A stretch of 64,000 nucleotides of DNA, taken from the NCBI RefSeq assembly GCF_000364225.2, contig NZ_AQFT02000001.1, positions 3,801,501 to 3,865,500 on the forward strand. The letters run 5' to 3'. Below the pieces are notes generated by a model that was not told the DNA's origin, ran no database searches, and was given only the letters and a program-made list of their open reading frames with translations. This document shows positions 1 to 8,238 of this stretch, piece after piece. How positions within the stretch are numbered: position 1 is the stretch's first letter; every line of letters begins with the position of its first letter. The position numbers were made by a program, and so were the translations under genes. The stretch is from Eubacterium plexicaudatum ASF492 (GTDB lineage Bacteria > Bacillota > Clostridia > Lachnospirales > Lachnospiraceae).

Positions 1-1319
1 TAGATATAGAACAGCGTATCTCCCGCTGCATCCGCCAGGGATACCTGAACCGGAACCCCTGCACAAAAGAATATGCAAGGATTCTTGCTGACGGATATGA
101 GGCGCTGTCAGGGAGGCGTGGTTATCAGTTCATACAGGGGTTCCGCCCAAACGCCTCCGGGTTTACTATTATCGGGATGTCCGGCGTTGGGAAAAGCACT
201 GCCGTAGAAAAGATCCTTTCCTTGTACCCGCAATGCATCAGCCATGACAGCTACCATGGGCAGCCATTGGTGCTGACACAGATCGTATGGCTGAAGCTTG
301 ACTGTCCGCATGACGGTTCCATAAAAGGCTTATGTTTCCAGTTTTTTGAGGCAATAGACCGAGCGATGGGGACGGATTATTTTCCCAGATATACGAAGTC
401 CCGCTATACCGTGGACGTCTTGATGGTCTTGATGACGCAGCTGGTCAACCTCTATCAGATCGGGATACTGGTCATAGACGAAATACAGCACCTGAGCCTT
501 GCAAAAGGCGGCGGGTCTGAAAAGATGCTCAATTTCTTTGTCACCCTGGTCAATACCATAGGGATTCCTGTAGTGATGATCGGAACGACAAAGGCGATGT
601 CGATACTCCAAAGCGAGTTCCGGCAGGCCAGACGTGGGAGCGGCCAGGGAGACCTTCTCTGGGACAGGATGCAAAATGATCTGTCATGGGAGATTTTTGT
701 AACTTCCATGTGGAAACACCAATGGACAAGGAGTAAAATCCCGCTGACAGAAGAAATGAGGAATATTTTATATGAAGAGAGCCAGGGGATCATAGACATT
801 GCCGTAAAACTGTATGCGATGGTTCAGATCAAGGCAATCACGGTGGGGAGTGACAGTTTTTCGGCAAAGGATTTTCATGCGGCAGCCGCTGAAAAGCTTG
901 GGCTGGTCAAGCCAATGCTGGATGCGCTGCGGACAGGGGATAAGAAAAAAATCCGGCAGTATGGGGATATATCGCCAGTCAGCATAGAGGATTACCTGTC
1001 TTCCTATATGTCCATTGCGAAAGATGCCGTACCTGAAAAAGTGCCGGAAGGAAAGATTTCTGTATCAGAGCAGGTCGTTCTTAAGCTGTTGGAGCTGGGG
1101 GTGGAGCCAAGAACAGCAAAACGTCTATTAGGGAGGGCGTTGTCGGCTAAAGGCATCTGCCCAAATGTGGCGGATGTCGTAAAGGAAGTGTACTACCTCT
1201 ATGTAATGGAAGGAAAGGAATCAGGAGTGGGTGAAGCAACAGACAATGATGATCTGAGAAAACAGGGCGGGTATGATGCCATGAAACAGAAAGGGCTGGT
1301 AGATGAAACGGAGTGGTGA
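1..1319 (+). CDS. tnsC: Tn7-like transposition ATPase TnsC (5' end outside window)
   Basis: AAA+ ATPase of the TnsC/TniB type, which in Tn7-like elements links target selection (TnsD/TniQ) to the transposase. The frame is open from base 3, so the start lies upstream; the first ATG inside the window, at 177, falls within the Walker A motif (GMSGVGKS) and cannot be the real start. Walker B (ILVIDEIQHL) lies near 470-490, followed by a sensor-1-like segment (VVMIGTTKA). The stop overlaps the start of the tniQ frame by 7 nt, which suggests translational coupling. Together with the next two frames this is the C-D part of a Tn7-like operon; tnsA and tnsB would be expected to the left. Identification is firm; the exact Tn7 subfamily cannot be judged. 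Confidence 0.9.
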   Translation, partial: DIEQRISRCIRQGYLNRNPCTKEYARILADGYEALSGRRGYQFIQGFRPNASGFTIIGMSGVGKSTAVEKILSLYPQCISHDSYHGQPLVLTQIVWLKLDCPHDGSIKGLCFQFFEAIDRAMGTDYFPRYTKSRYTVDVLMVLMTQLVNLYQIGILVIDEIQHLSLAKGGGSEKMLNFFVTLVNTIGIPVVMIGTTKAMSILQSEFRQARRGSGQGDLLWDRMQNDLSWEIFVTSMWKHQWTRSKIPLTEEMRNILYEESQGIIDIAVKLYAMVQIKAITVGSDSFSAKDFHAAAAEKLGLVKPMLDALRTGDKKKIRQYGDISPVSIEDYLSSYMSIAKDAVPEKVPEGKISVSEQVVLKLLELGVEPRTAKRLLGRALSAKGICPNVADVVKEVYYLYVMEGKESGVGEATDNDDLRKQGGYDAMKQKGLVDETEW

Positions 1320-2170
1320 GCTTGCGGCGGCTGGATTTTTTCCCAACACCTTATCCAGATGAATGTCTTTATAGTATCTTCTGCCGCTACTTTGTGCGGA
1401 GTGGAAGCACATCGAATAAAAAGACGATTTTTGAGCTGTTTGGCGAAGCTCAGAGCCTTGCTTCATTTGTGTACCTCCCCCGCAGGCTGGAATTGGTTGA
1501 TGAGTGGGCTGGCACAGGCAGTTTGATTACAAGGGAGTGCCTTGCCGATAGCAACAGTTGTTATGGTTATTTCTCCATTGCTTTTACCGAAAGGATGCTG
1601 CGGGAGATGGAGGAAAAAATCGTTACAGGCGGAAGCAACCGCAGCCTGGAGAGACAGATGATCCAGAAATGCAGGAGGAGCCATTGGCCGGAATATTTAC
1701 GGTACTGCCCGGAATGCACGAAAGAGGACAGTGAAAGTTTTGGAGAGGCATACTGGCACAGGCTGCCGCAGTTGCCAGGAGTTGAGTACTGCCCTAAGCA
1801 TGGAAAAGCAATCCAAAACAGCAGCGTGCACTTGAAAGAAACAACTATGCGGTTTTTGCCGGCGTCCCATGCGTTATGTAGGCTGGATGAGAAAGAGGAA
1901 CCTGGGAGACGGCTGTACAAAGGGAAATATCTTATGATAGCCAAAGACAGTGAATGGCTGCTGGCAAATGGACGGAGGCTGAATGGATGCCGGGAAGTCG
2001 CCAGAAAGTATAAAGAGCTGTTTATGGAAAAGGATCTTACAACAGCGCAGGGAATCCGTTACACGGAGCGGATAAAAAGCGAATTTATCAAATATCATGG
2101 TGAAGACTTTTTGAGCCGTCTTTTCCGGATGGCAAAGATCCACTATACTGGCTGGAGTTTGCCTTTGTGA
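1313..2170 (+). CDS. tnsD: TniQ/TnsD target-selection protein, N-terminal part
   Basis: Begins with the typical TniQ opening (FFPTPYPDECLYSIFCRY), then has paired cysteines typical of the TniQ zinc fingers (YCPECTKED; GVEYCPKHGK). TniQ/TnsD proteins choose the insertion site and recruit TnsC. The frame closes at TGA 2168-2170, just before a segment (EHLRPLHHILLMEFL, in the next frame) that in TnsD proteins normally follows the TniQ domain without a break. One missing base in the T5 run at about 2108-2112 would join the two frames. So this is probably the front half of one ~620-residue TnsD rather than a stand-alone 285-residue TniQ. The start overlaps the end of tnsC. Confidence 0.85.
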   Translation: MVSLRRLDFFPTPYPDECLYSIFCRYFVRSGSTSNKKTIFELFGEAQSLASFVYLPRRLELVDEWAGTGSLITRECLADSNSCYGYFSIAFTERMLREMEEKIVTGGSNRSLERQMIQKCRRSHWPEYLRYCPECTKEDSESFGEAYWHRLPQLPGVEYCPKHGKAIQNSSVHLKETTMRFLPASHALCRLDEKEEPGRRLYKGKYLMIAKDSEWLLANGRRLNGCREVARKYKELFMEKDLTTAQGIRYTERIKSEFIKYHGEDFLSRLFRMAKIHYTGWSLPL

Positions 2171-3183
2171 GTGTGTCGGAGCATCTGCGCCCTCTGCACC
2201 ATATCCTGCTGATGGAATTCCTGAAAGGATCAGCCGAAGGGTTTTATAAGGCCGCACCGGATAATGAGCCGTATGGGAACGGGCCGTGGCCGTGCATCAA
2301 TAAGCTGTGCCGCCATTATGGAAAAGACGGAGCTGAAAAAATATCTGTCAGCTATCTCAATGGGCAGACAATCGGGCAGTTCCACTGCGCTGAATGCGGC
2401 ATGAAATACCAGCGCTCCCGTTCATGGCAGACATTTGAGGAATATGCCGGCCATGCAATGAAACTGGATTATGGCCATTTATGGTATGATAAACTGAGGA
2501 AATGTATTTTAGAGGATAAGCTGTATCCATCGGATGTTGCAAAAGTTATGAAGAGTACGAAAAAAACAGTAGCAACCAGGGCGGCGGAAATCGGACTGGA
2601 CATCAATGTTAATAGCAGGACACGCATATTTGACAAAAAGGGGGAACGGGTCAGCGCAGATGAGTATTACCATGAAAAAGTATCAGAGATCCTGCGGATC
2701 CATCCCGAGCTTACGGCGAAGGAACTGAATGAACTGCTTCCAGGGACTTATGCATGGTTCAGCAAAAATGACTTCCAGTGGTTAAAGGAGCGTCTGGTAA
2801 CAGACCGGGAGAAACGCTATTGGGCAGAATGGGAGCAGAAACAGCTGGAAAATTTGAAAGATGCCTATTCAACCATCCAAAAAGAAGGAGATCCGAACAG
2901 ACGTGTCACGATTGGATGGCTGTGTACAGTTGCCGGATTGAGGGAAAGCGAGATTAAGGGGCGCCTGCACCGTTTTGAGGATATCCGTGCCTTTATAGGT
3001 GAAGTAGTTGAGAGTAAAGAAGAATGGCTGGAACGTAGATTTAAGGTAATGGCAGAGAAGAAAAAAGAGTTGGGACAGGAAATCGTTCTTGCAGATATAA
3101 GGCGCGGGATGAGGTTAAAGCCTAATACTTACAAGAAGTATGCGCTTTTTATTGATGATTTGTTAAAGGAACTAAATGGATAA
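2167..3183 (+). CDS. TnsD C-terminal part
   Basis: Continues the TnsD architecture: HLRPLHHILLMEFL, then the conserved GPWPCINKLCRHYG zinc-binding segment with a second cysteine pair (FHCAECGMKYQRS), then a long helical C-terminal region that in TnsD binds the attachment site. The nominal start is a GTG inside the overlap with the previous frame and has no convincing ribosome site, which supports the view that it was translated as one protein with 1313-2170. If genuinely separate, the element would have a split TniQ plus TnsD-C pair. Stop at 3181-3183; a purine-rich leader then precedes the cargo gene. Confidence 0.8.
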   Translation: MSVSEHLRPLHHILLMEFLKGSAEGFYKAAPDNEPYGNGPWPCINKLCRHYGKDGAEKISVSYLNGQTIGQFHCAECGMKYQRSRSWQTFEEYAGHAMKLDYGHLWYDKLRKCILEDKLYPSDVAKVMKSTKKTVATRAAEIGLDINVNSRTRIFDKKGERVSADEYYHEKVSEILRIHPELTAKELNELLPGTYAWFSKNDFQWLKERLVTDREKRYWAEWEQKQLENLKDAYSTIQKEGDPNRRVTIGWLCTVAGLRESEIKGRLHRFEDIRAFIGEVVESKEEWLERRFKVMAEKKKELGQEIVLADIRRGMRLKPNTYKKYALFIDDLLKELNG

Positions 3184-3225
3184 GTTTATGATATGGAATA
3201 ACCGCTAAGCAGGGGGGGTAAAGGG

Positions 3226-5040
3226 ATGAATGTGCCGAATTCAAAAATAGAGAACAGGGCTCTGAATGCACTGGAAAACATAATAGATGCCCATAATACA
3301 ATGTCACATCAATTTAATTCCTTAGATAAGGAAATGAGTTGGGATGGTTCTATTCTGATATTTAAAGATAACGAAGGAAGTACTGACAAGGCTAATTTTG
3401 ATGATGAAGTGCGTGTTCAGATAAAAGGACACATAGATAATCCGGCGAAAAACAAAAGCGGAAAATTGGAGTATTTAGGCAGACAGAGGATAACATATCC
3501 TGTTGACCTGATTGATTTAAAGATATACTCCAAAGGAGGCGGTGTCATATATTTTGAAATATTTATGTCACCGGATGGCAAAGAAAAGGAAGTGTTTTAC
3601 GCATCTTTGTATCCCTCCGTATTAAAGAAATACATTGATGAAAAAGAAGAAAAGCTTGCAAAAAAGAAAACACGACCGAAAAATCCAACCCTGAGCATTG
3701 TTTTTACAAGGCTGGAGGACAATGCGGATGTTTTGTACAAAATCGTGAAGCAGTTCAGTATTGAGAAAAGGAAACAGGGAACGGGTGAAGTCGCTCTTGT
3801 AAAAGACATGATCATGCTCAAAGATATGGACAAGGTTAAATCCATTTCCGCTACTGCTGTTGGAATTGATGATGAGATCGGACTATTAAAAAGATTTGCT
3901 GCTGGTGATATATGCTTTTATGGAAAGACGGAAGGAAATCCTTATGAAAGGCCTATAGAATGGGCAAAAGATGCTAAGTTTATTATGCGGAAAGATGTGG
4001 CGCAGTCTATTTCTATAGGGGATACGATGTATTATGAGAAATATGAAGTTGAGGGAACCTCAGATGGTGAACTTGCGTTGCTTCCCAGTCCAAATCTGCG
4101 GATTGATTTAAGTAATGGAAAGTTTAATTTTAAGTGTAAAACAGGCATTAAAGAGTTAAAACGGGATGCGGAGTTTTTATTGGGTGCCATGAATGCTGCA
4201 GCATTTAAAATCAACAACACTAATTTCCCATATGCGAATCCTACAATGCCGAAAGAACTTGAAAACGAATTGAAATTTTATCTGGATTTAGATGAAGTCC
4301 TGTCCATGATAGAATTAGATTTTGATAAACCATTAAAAGATGCAGATGAAAAAGAATTGAAACAGTTAGCCGACTTGGTACGTATGAAAAGGGGATTAAA
4401 AAATAACCTCCTGACAGAAAAATATCATACATACAACTGGATGCTCGGGGATAGATATGTTCCCGTCATCGTAATCCGGCATGATAGTGATGAAGAAAAT
4501 GATTTATGTAACGCTATATATACGAGAAATATCAGGACGGCAACATCAAACGGAGAGGGAAAATATTTTAAGATTCCACTTTTTGAGCATGTGGACACAC
4601 ATGTCATCAAAAACCTTTACCGATATGATTATGGGTGGTTAAAGGAACAGATTGATGGTGCGGATGTCAATGAATACACAGCAGAGTATCTAAGCCAGGC
4701 GGCATTAAAACTAATTTCCATTTTTGATGAGAATAAAGACGGTAAAGCATTGGAATTGGCGCAGTACCAATTTGACAAGCTAGAGGAATTGGAGAAAGAA
4801 AAACCGTATTTTATAATCAACGTCTTACAGCTAAAAAAGCGTAGAGAAGGTCTTGCAGAGCAGGATATCCAGAAATTAAGAGAGGTTGCTGCTGCTTCAG
4901 ATTTACAGACATCTTTTGGGGCAAATGTATTATTGGGGGATATCAATAAGGCAAAACAGGTATTTGAAAAGATAGATAAGGAAACACAGGAATTTATAAA
5001 AGAATACCCTATCTATTATTTGTATGCATCACAATCATAA
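3226..5040 (+). CDS. DUF4365-like cargo protein of unknown function
   Basis: 604 residues. The N-terminal ~110 residues fit the DUF4365 pattern: an opening NSKIENRALNALENI, then the SWDGSILIFKD motif and VQIKG, the arrangement of D, Q and K seen in PD-(D/E)XK-like folds. The remaining ~490 residues are not recognised; they include a Lys-rich linker (EEKLAKKKTRPKNP) and a helical C terminus. Start at ATG 3226, preceded by AGGGGGGTAAAGGG. It lies directly downstream of tnsD on the same strand and is more AT-rich than the conjugative elements to the right. Proteins of this type often sit next to defence genes, so a defence or nuclease role is possible, but that is inference from position and fold hints only. 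Confidence 0.65.
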   Translation: MNVPNSKIENRALNALENIIDAHNTMSHQFNSLDKEMSWDGSILIFKDNEGSTDKANFDDEVRVQIKGHIDNPAKNKSGKLEYLGRQRITYPVDLIDLKIYSKGGGVIYFEIFMSPDGKEKEVFYASLYPSVLKKYIDEKEEKLAKKKTRPKNPTLSIVFTRLEDNADVLYKIVKQFSIEKRKQGTGEVALVKDMIMLKDMDKVKSISATAVGIDDEIGLLKRFAAGDICFYGKTEGNPYERPIEWAKDAKFIMRKDVAQSISIGDTMYYEKYEVEGTSDGELALLPSPNLRIDLSNGKFNFKCKTGIKELKRDAEFLLGAMNAAAFKINNTNFPYANPTMPKELENELKFYLDLDEVLSMIELDFDKPLKDADEKELKQLADLVRMKRGLKNNLLTEKYHTYNWMLGDRYVPVIVIRHDSDEENDLCNAIYTRNIRTATSNGEGKYFKIPLFEHVDTHVIKNLYRYDYGWLKEQIDGADVNEYTAEYLSQAALKLISIFDENKDGKALELAQYQFDKLEELEKEKPYFIINVLQLKKRREGLAEQDIQKLREVAAASDLQTSFGANVLLGDINKAKQVFEKIDKETQEFIKEYPIYYLYASQS

Positions 5041-5062
5041 GAAATATAGGGAGGAAAAAGGC

Positions 5063-5689
5063 ATGGGAGCATATGAAATCAAGCCAGATATTTTAGAAAG
5101 TTTGTGTGGAGAGATTGTTGCGATAAATAAAGTGCTAATGGATGGTGTAATAGAAAGCGGGGACAATATTTTATTCTCGCCGGAATACATAAAATTTTCT
5201 TTTTCGAAGCATCTCTTGGAAGACATTAATTTTCTTACAACACTAAGCGGTGAAGAAATATTTAAACCGAGGCATGCTTACATGATACTGCGTGATATGA
5301 TCGAGCAAGTCATAGAATTTATTTATCTAATGAAGCATCCTGATCTGATTGCTGAATTTATGGGTGACAAGATTGACAACAGTAAGATTACAGCTAACAC
5401 GCCCGTAAAGAGTACGCATAGGCTGGGGAATGAACGGTACTCTGGCGGAAGGAAAAGTGTATCAGAAATGGCCAGGGACATCGGCGAAAAAAATTTATCT
5501 GAAAAGCAGCCTGCTTTATATGACATATATCAGCTTTTGTCAGAGGAGTGCCACAATTCGTATTTCTTTTCAAACCTAGACAACCTTGGTGAAACAGAAA
5601 ACGGAGAGGAAAAACTGGCTTTGACGGAAGAACAGGCTCAATATCTTATGATAATCATTGAAAGGTTTATGGATGTTTACCGACAGTGA
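5063..5689 (+). CDS. DUF5677-like cargo protein
   Basis: 208 residues from ATG 5063, which has a good ribosome site (AGGGAGGAAAAAGGC); the upstream in-frame ATG at 5024 lies inside the preceding gene and is less likely. The protein is helical, with a mid-protein RDMIEQVIEFIYLMKH segment and a late YQLLSEECHN segment, the two landmarks of DUF5677-type proteins, whose function is not established. Its start is only 22 nt after the stop of the DUF4365-like gene, so the two form a probable operon and are likely to act together. Last gene of the Tn7-like element in the window. Assignment is by pattern only. Confidence 0.6.
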   Translation: MGAYEIKPDILESLCGEIVAINKVLMDGVIESGDNILFSPEYIKFSFSKHLLEDINFLTTLSGEEIFKPRHAYMILRDMIEQVIEFIYLMKHPDLIAEFMGDKIDNSKITANTPVKSTHRLGNERYSGGRKSVSEMARDIGEKNLSEKQPALYDIYQLLSEECHNSYFFSNLDNLGETENGEEKLALTEEQAQYLMIIIERFMDVYRQ

Positions 5690-6034
5690 TTGCGCAAAGG
5701 AGAATACAATCTGGTAAAAGATAAAAGTAAAATATTTCTGAATAATACTTTTTAAATGAGTGTGGAGATTTGAGTTTAAGCATGTGAATTGTATGGTTTG
5801 TAAGATGCCTGTAATAAAATCCCGGGTAAGATAAAATGTAAAACAACATATTTTTTGTATAAGATGCGATTACCGTAAAAAGTGATGGCATCTTTTTTAT
5901 GTGAAGGAGGTGATGCCGTTGAACGTTTTGATAATTTAGTATGAAACTTATTTATGAAAAGGAGGCGCTTAGTATTGAACTTATTTTGAAAGGAACAGAC
6001 TGCACAGAAAATCAAACACAATCCCCGGCTGTTT
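5690..6034. other. Right edge of Tn7-like element and junction with conjugative-element fragment
   Basis: AT-rich and without a convincing gene until about 5990. It holds TGTAAAACAACA at 5837-5848, the exact inverse of the sequence found at 7741. A strong ribosome-site-like segment (GAAGGAGGTGATG) at about 5903 leads only into an eight-codon frame. From about 5990 base composition rises and the sequence reads as the 5' part of the next conjugative-element gene, so the junction lies between 5849 and about 6000. Confidence 0.5.
5837..5848 (-). repeat. Candidate transposon end (12 bp, inverted copy at 7741)
   Basis: TGTAAAACAACA; its reverse complement TGTTGTTTTACA occurs perfectly at 7741-7752, where it abuts a truncated gene. 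Tn7- and Mu-type ends start with TGT, so this may be the right end of the Tn7-like element. The pair points outward, away from the segment between them. Whether they belong to one element family is inference. Confidence 0.4.
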
Positions 6035-6367
6035 TTGAAGCGGGCGATGGACATTCAGCGCCGCCAGCTGCTTCTGGCGATGGCGGACGCGGTAAGCGAG
6101 TGCCGCACTGCGGAACACATGGCGGCAGAACTGAACCGTGACGGGGAAACCGGCCTGCTCCGCCTTGCGGAAATCTGGTGCTGCCTCTCCCCCGACACCG
6201 GCGGCAGGATTATGGAGGGCCGGGGCGCGGAGCTTCTGGCCGATGTGCTGGCACAGGTCTATGCCTGCCTGATCCTCCGTCCTTTACACACCCCGGCTGG
6301 CATGGGCCTCTATGTGGAGCTGCTCTATATGATGGAGGCGCTGATGCTGGGGGAATGGTTTGATTAA
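6035..6367 (+). CDS. Small conserved conjugative-element protein, 5' end uncertain
   Basis: About 110 residues, helical and GC-rich (IQRRQLLLAMADAVSECR; LADVLAQVYACLIL), unlike the AT-rich cargo to its left. The only starts are a TTG at 6035 or an ATG at 6047; the frame stays open upstream to about 5990 with protein-like sequence (KIKHNPRLFLKRAMD), so the true start may have been lost at the junction. It overlaps the next gene by 8 nt, as tightly packed transfer genes in Tn1549-type elements do. I do not recognise a domain or function. Confidence 0.6.
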   Translation: MKRAMDIQRRQLLLAMADAVSECRTAEHMAAELNRDGETGLLRLAEIWCCLSPDTGGRIMEGRGAELLADVLAQVYACLILRPLHTPAGMGLYVELLYMMEALMLGEWFD

Positions 6368-7829
6368 GGAGCCGCGCCTGCGCTTTACGAGGGAGGAACA
6401 GACCGACCCGGCGCTGGAAAAGCCGATCCGCCGCGCACAGAAAGCGGCTGTCCGGGCAGACAAGGCGCAGGCCAGGATACCCAAAAAGAAGGTCCGGCAG
6501 ACCGTTATGGACCCCGATACCGGAAAGAAAACAACGAAACTGACCTTTGAGGAACAGGCAAAGCCGCCCTCCAAGCTGTCCCATGCGGTACGGGGCGCTC
6601 CGGCCAACGCGCTGCTTGCCGGGGCGCATAAGGAAATCCGCAAGTCCGAACAGGACAATGTGGGCGTGGAAGGGGCGCACAAGACCGAGCAGGCTGTTGA
6701 AGTCAGCGCGCGGCTGGTGCGGGAGGGATACCGCAGCCATAAGCTGAAACCCTACCGCGAAGCGGCAAGGGCGGAGCAAAAGCTGGAAAAAGCAAACATC
6801 AACGCCCTGTACCAAAAGTCCCTGGCGGAGAACCCCCAGCTTGCCAGCAATCCCCTTTCCCGCTGGCAGCAAAAGCAGGCCATCAAAAAGGAATATGCCG
6901 CCGCCAAACGCGCCAGTCAAACGGCTGGGCATACGGCACAGGCCGCAGGCCATACCACCAAGACCGCGCAAAAGACCGGCAAGGCGGCAAAGTCCGTCAA
7001 AGAAAAAGCGGAACAGGCAGGCCGGTTTGTCATGCGGCACAAGAAGGGATTCCTGATTGCGCTGGCGCTGTTTCTGCTGGTCTGCCTGCTGATGAATACC
7101 CTGTCCTCCTGCTCCATGCTGGCCCAGAGCATCGGCTCGGCGGTGTCCGGCTCCACCTATCCCTCCAAAGACGAGGATATGCTGGGGACGGAAGCGGACT
7201 ATGCCGCAAAGGAGGCGGAACTGCAAGCCGAACTGGACAACATGGAGAGCCTGCACCCCGGCTATGACGAGTACCGGTACAATTTAGACCCTATCGGCCA
7301 CAATCCCCATGAGCTGGCGGCTTATTTAAGCGCCCTGCTCCATGAATACACGCCCCAGAGCGCGGCGGCACAGTTACAGCGGGTCTTTGACCTCCAATAT
7401 GTCCTGACGCTGACCGAGGAGGTGGAAATCCGCTACCGCACCGAAACCAGCACCGACCCGGAAACCGGGGAAACGACCAGCGAGGAAGTCCCCTATGAAT
7501 ACTACATCCTCCATGTGGAGCTTGTGAACACCCAGATTTCCGCCCTTGCGCCGGAACTGCTCACCCCGGACGAATATGAGATGTACCAGGTCTATATCGC
7601 CACCAGGGGCAACAAGCCGCTGCTGTTTGGCGGCGGTTCCCTGGATATGGGAAATTCCGAGGATTTGAGCGGCGTGGAGTTTATCGGCGGGACCCGCCCT
7701 GGCAATCCGGGCCTGGTCGATCTGGCAAAGCGTCAGGTGGTGTTGTTTTACAGATTAATTGATATTGTATTTTTTACATTATTTAATCCTATTTTTATGT
7801 TACACAAAGTATTGATGTATTTTTATTGA
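6360..7829 (+). pseudogene. CD1108-family mobile element protein, 3'-truncated
   Basis: N-terminal ~230 residues are strongly basic and coiled (repeated KAAKTAQKTGKAAKSVKEKA-type sequence), followed by one membrane segment (FLIALALFLLVCLLMNTLSS) and an outside part ending in PGNPGLVDLAKRQV. In full-length relatives from Tn1549-like elements this is where a C40 (NlpC/P60) cell-wall hydrolase domain begins, used to open peptidoglycan for conjugation. Here homology stops at 7740 and the frame runs 30 codons into AT-rich foreign sequence beginning TGTTGTTTTACA. The catalytic domain is missing, so the protein is presumably inactive. Truncation by insertion followed by loss of the distal half is the simplest reading. 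Confidence 0.75.
7741..7752 (+). repeat. Candidate transposon left end
   Basis: TGTTGTTTTACA exactly at the point where the CD1108-type gene stops matching its family, followed by AT-rich sequence with further TTTTTTACATT and ATGTTACAC repeats that could be transposase-binding sites. Inverse copy at 5837-5848. No matching partner end was found near 14.8-15.1 kb. Confidence 0.45.
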
Positions 7830-7881
7830 TTCTGGTTTTGCACATTATCCGGATACCATCAAATAATCTGATCATAAAACA

Positions 7882-7904
7882 ACAGGCAGGTTTTACCTGC
7901 CTGT
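7882..7904 (-). terminator. Terminator of the minus-strand module A
   Basis: Perfect 9-bp stem (ACAGGCAGG/CCTGCCTGT) with a 5-nt loop, followed on the minus strand by TTGTTTTATG. It sits immediately after the stop of the DUF6618-like gene and fits a rho-independent terminator for the whole module. Confidence 0.6.
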
Positions 7905-7908
7905 GACA

Positions 7909-8229
7909 TCAATCGTTATAGTGTTTTATCGCTGCTATTGCATTGACAATGCTAATGACATCAACCCGGTTTAAATCCGGGTAAGCCGTTGTTAATCGTC
8001 CATAATTCCAAAAACAATCGTCTGGGTCCACGATGTCTATCCCTATGTTCCAGTTTGGAATGCACAGATAACGGCCATTGCTGTAACTGCCAGTTATGAC
8101 ATGAAACATGCTGTCTCTTGCGCATACTTTGTAATCGGTTGGCTCAAAAGGCCGCAACGGGCATATGGTTCCCTGCCATGCTGCCATCCCTTTGTCCGGA
8201 AGAAATCTGCAAACAAATATCTTTTCCAT
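7909..8229 (-). CDS. DUF6618-like protein, module A
   Basis: 106 residues. Conserved core YKVCARDSMFHVITGSY then GRYLCIPNWNIGID and CFWNYGRL. The same pattern recurs in the protein at 14414-14764 (GQYICIPDINVGC; IFWNKQRL), so the two are homologues. No catalytic motif is evident; function unknown. It follows the ExeA-like gene after 9 nt, with GGGGGAT as ribosome site, and is the last gene before a terminator. The conserved fourth position in both modules suggests a role tied to the transposase/ATPase, for example in regulation or target choice, but this is inference. The family name is from memory. Confidence 0.65.
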   Translation of the reverse strand: MEKIFVCRFLPDKGMAAWQGTICPLRPFEPTDYKVCARDSMFHVITGSYSNGRYLCIPNWNIGIDIVDPDDCFWNYGRLTTAYPDLNRVDVISIVNAIAAIKHYND

Positions 8230-8238
8230 AAATCCCCC

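Noticed and set aside
6210..7256. 348-codon minus-strand frame
   Set aside because: Shadow of the CD1108-type gene; no family resemblance.
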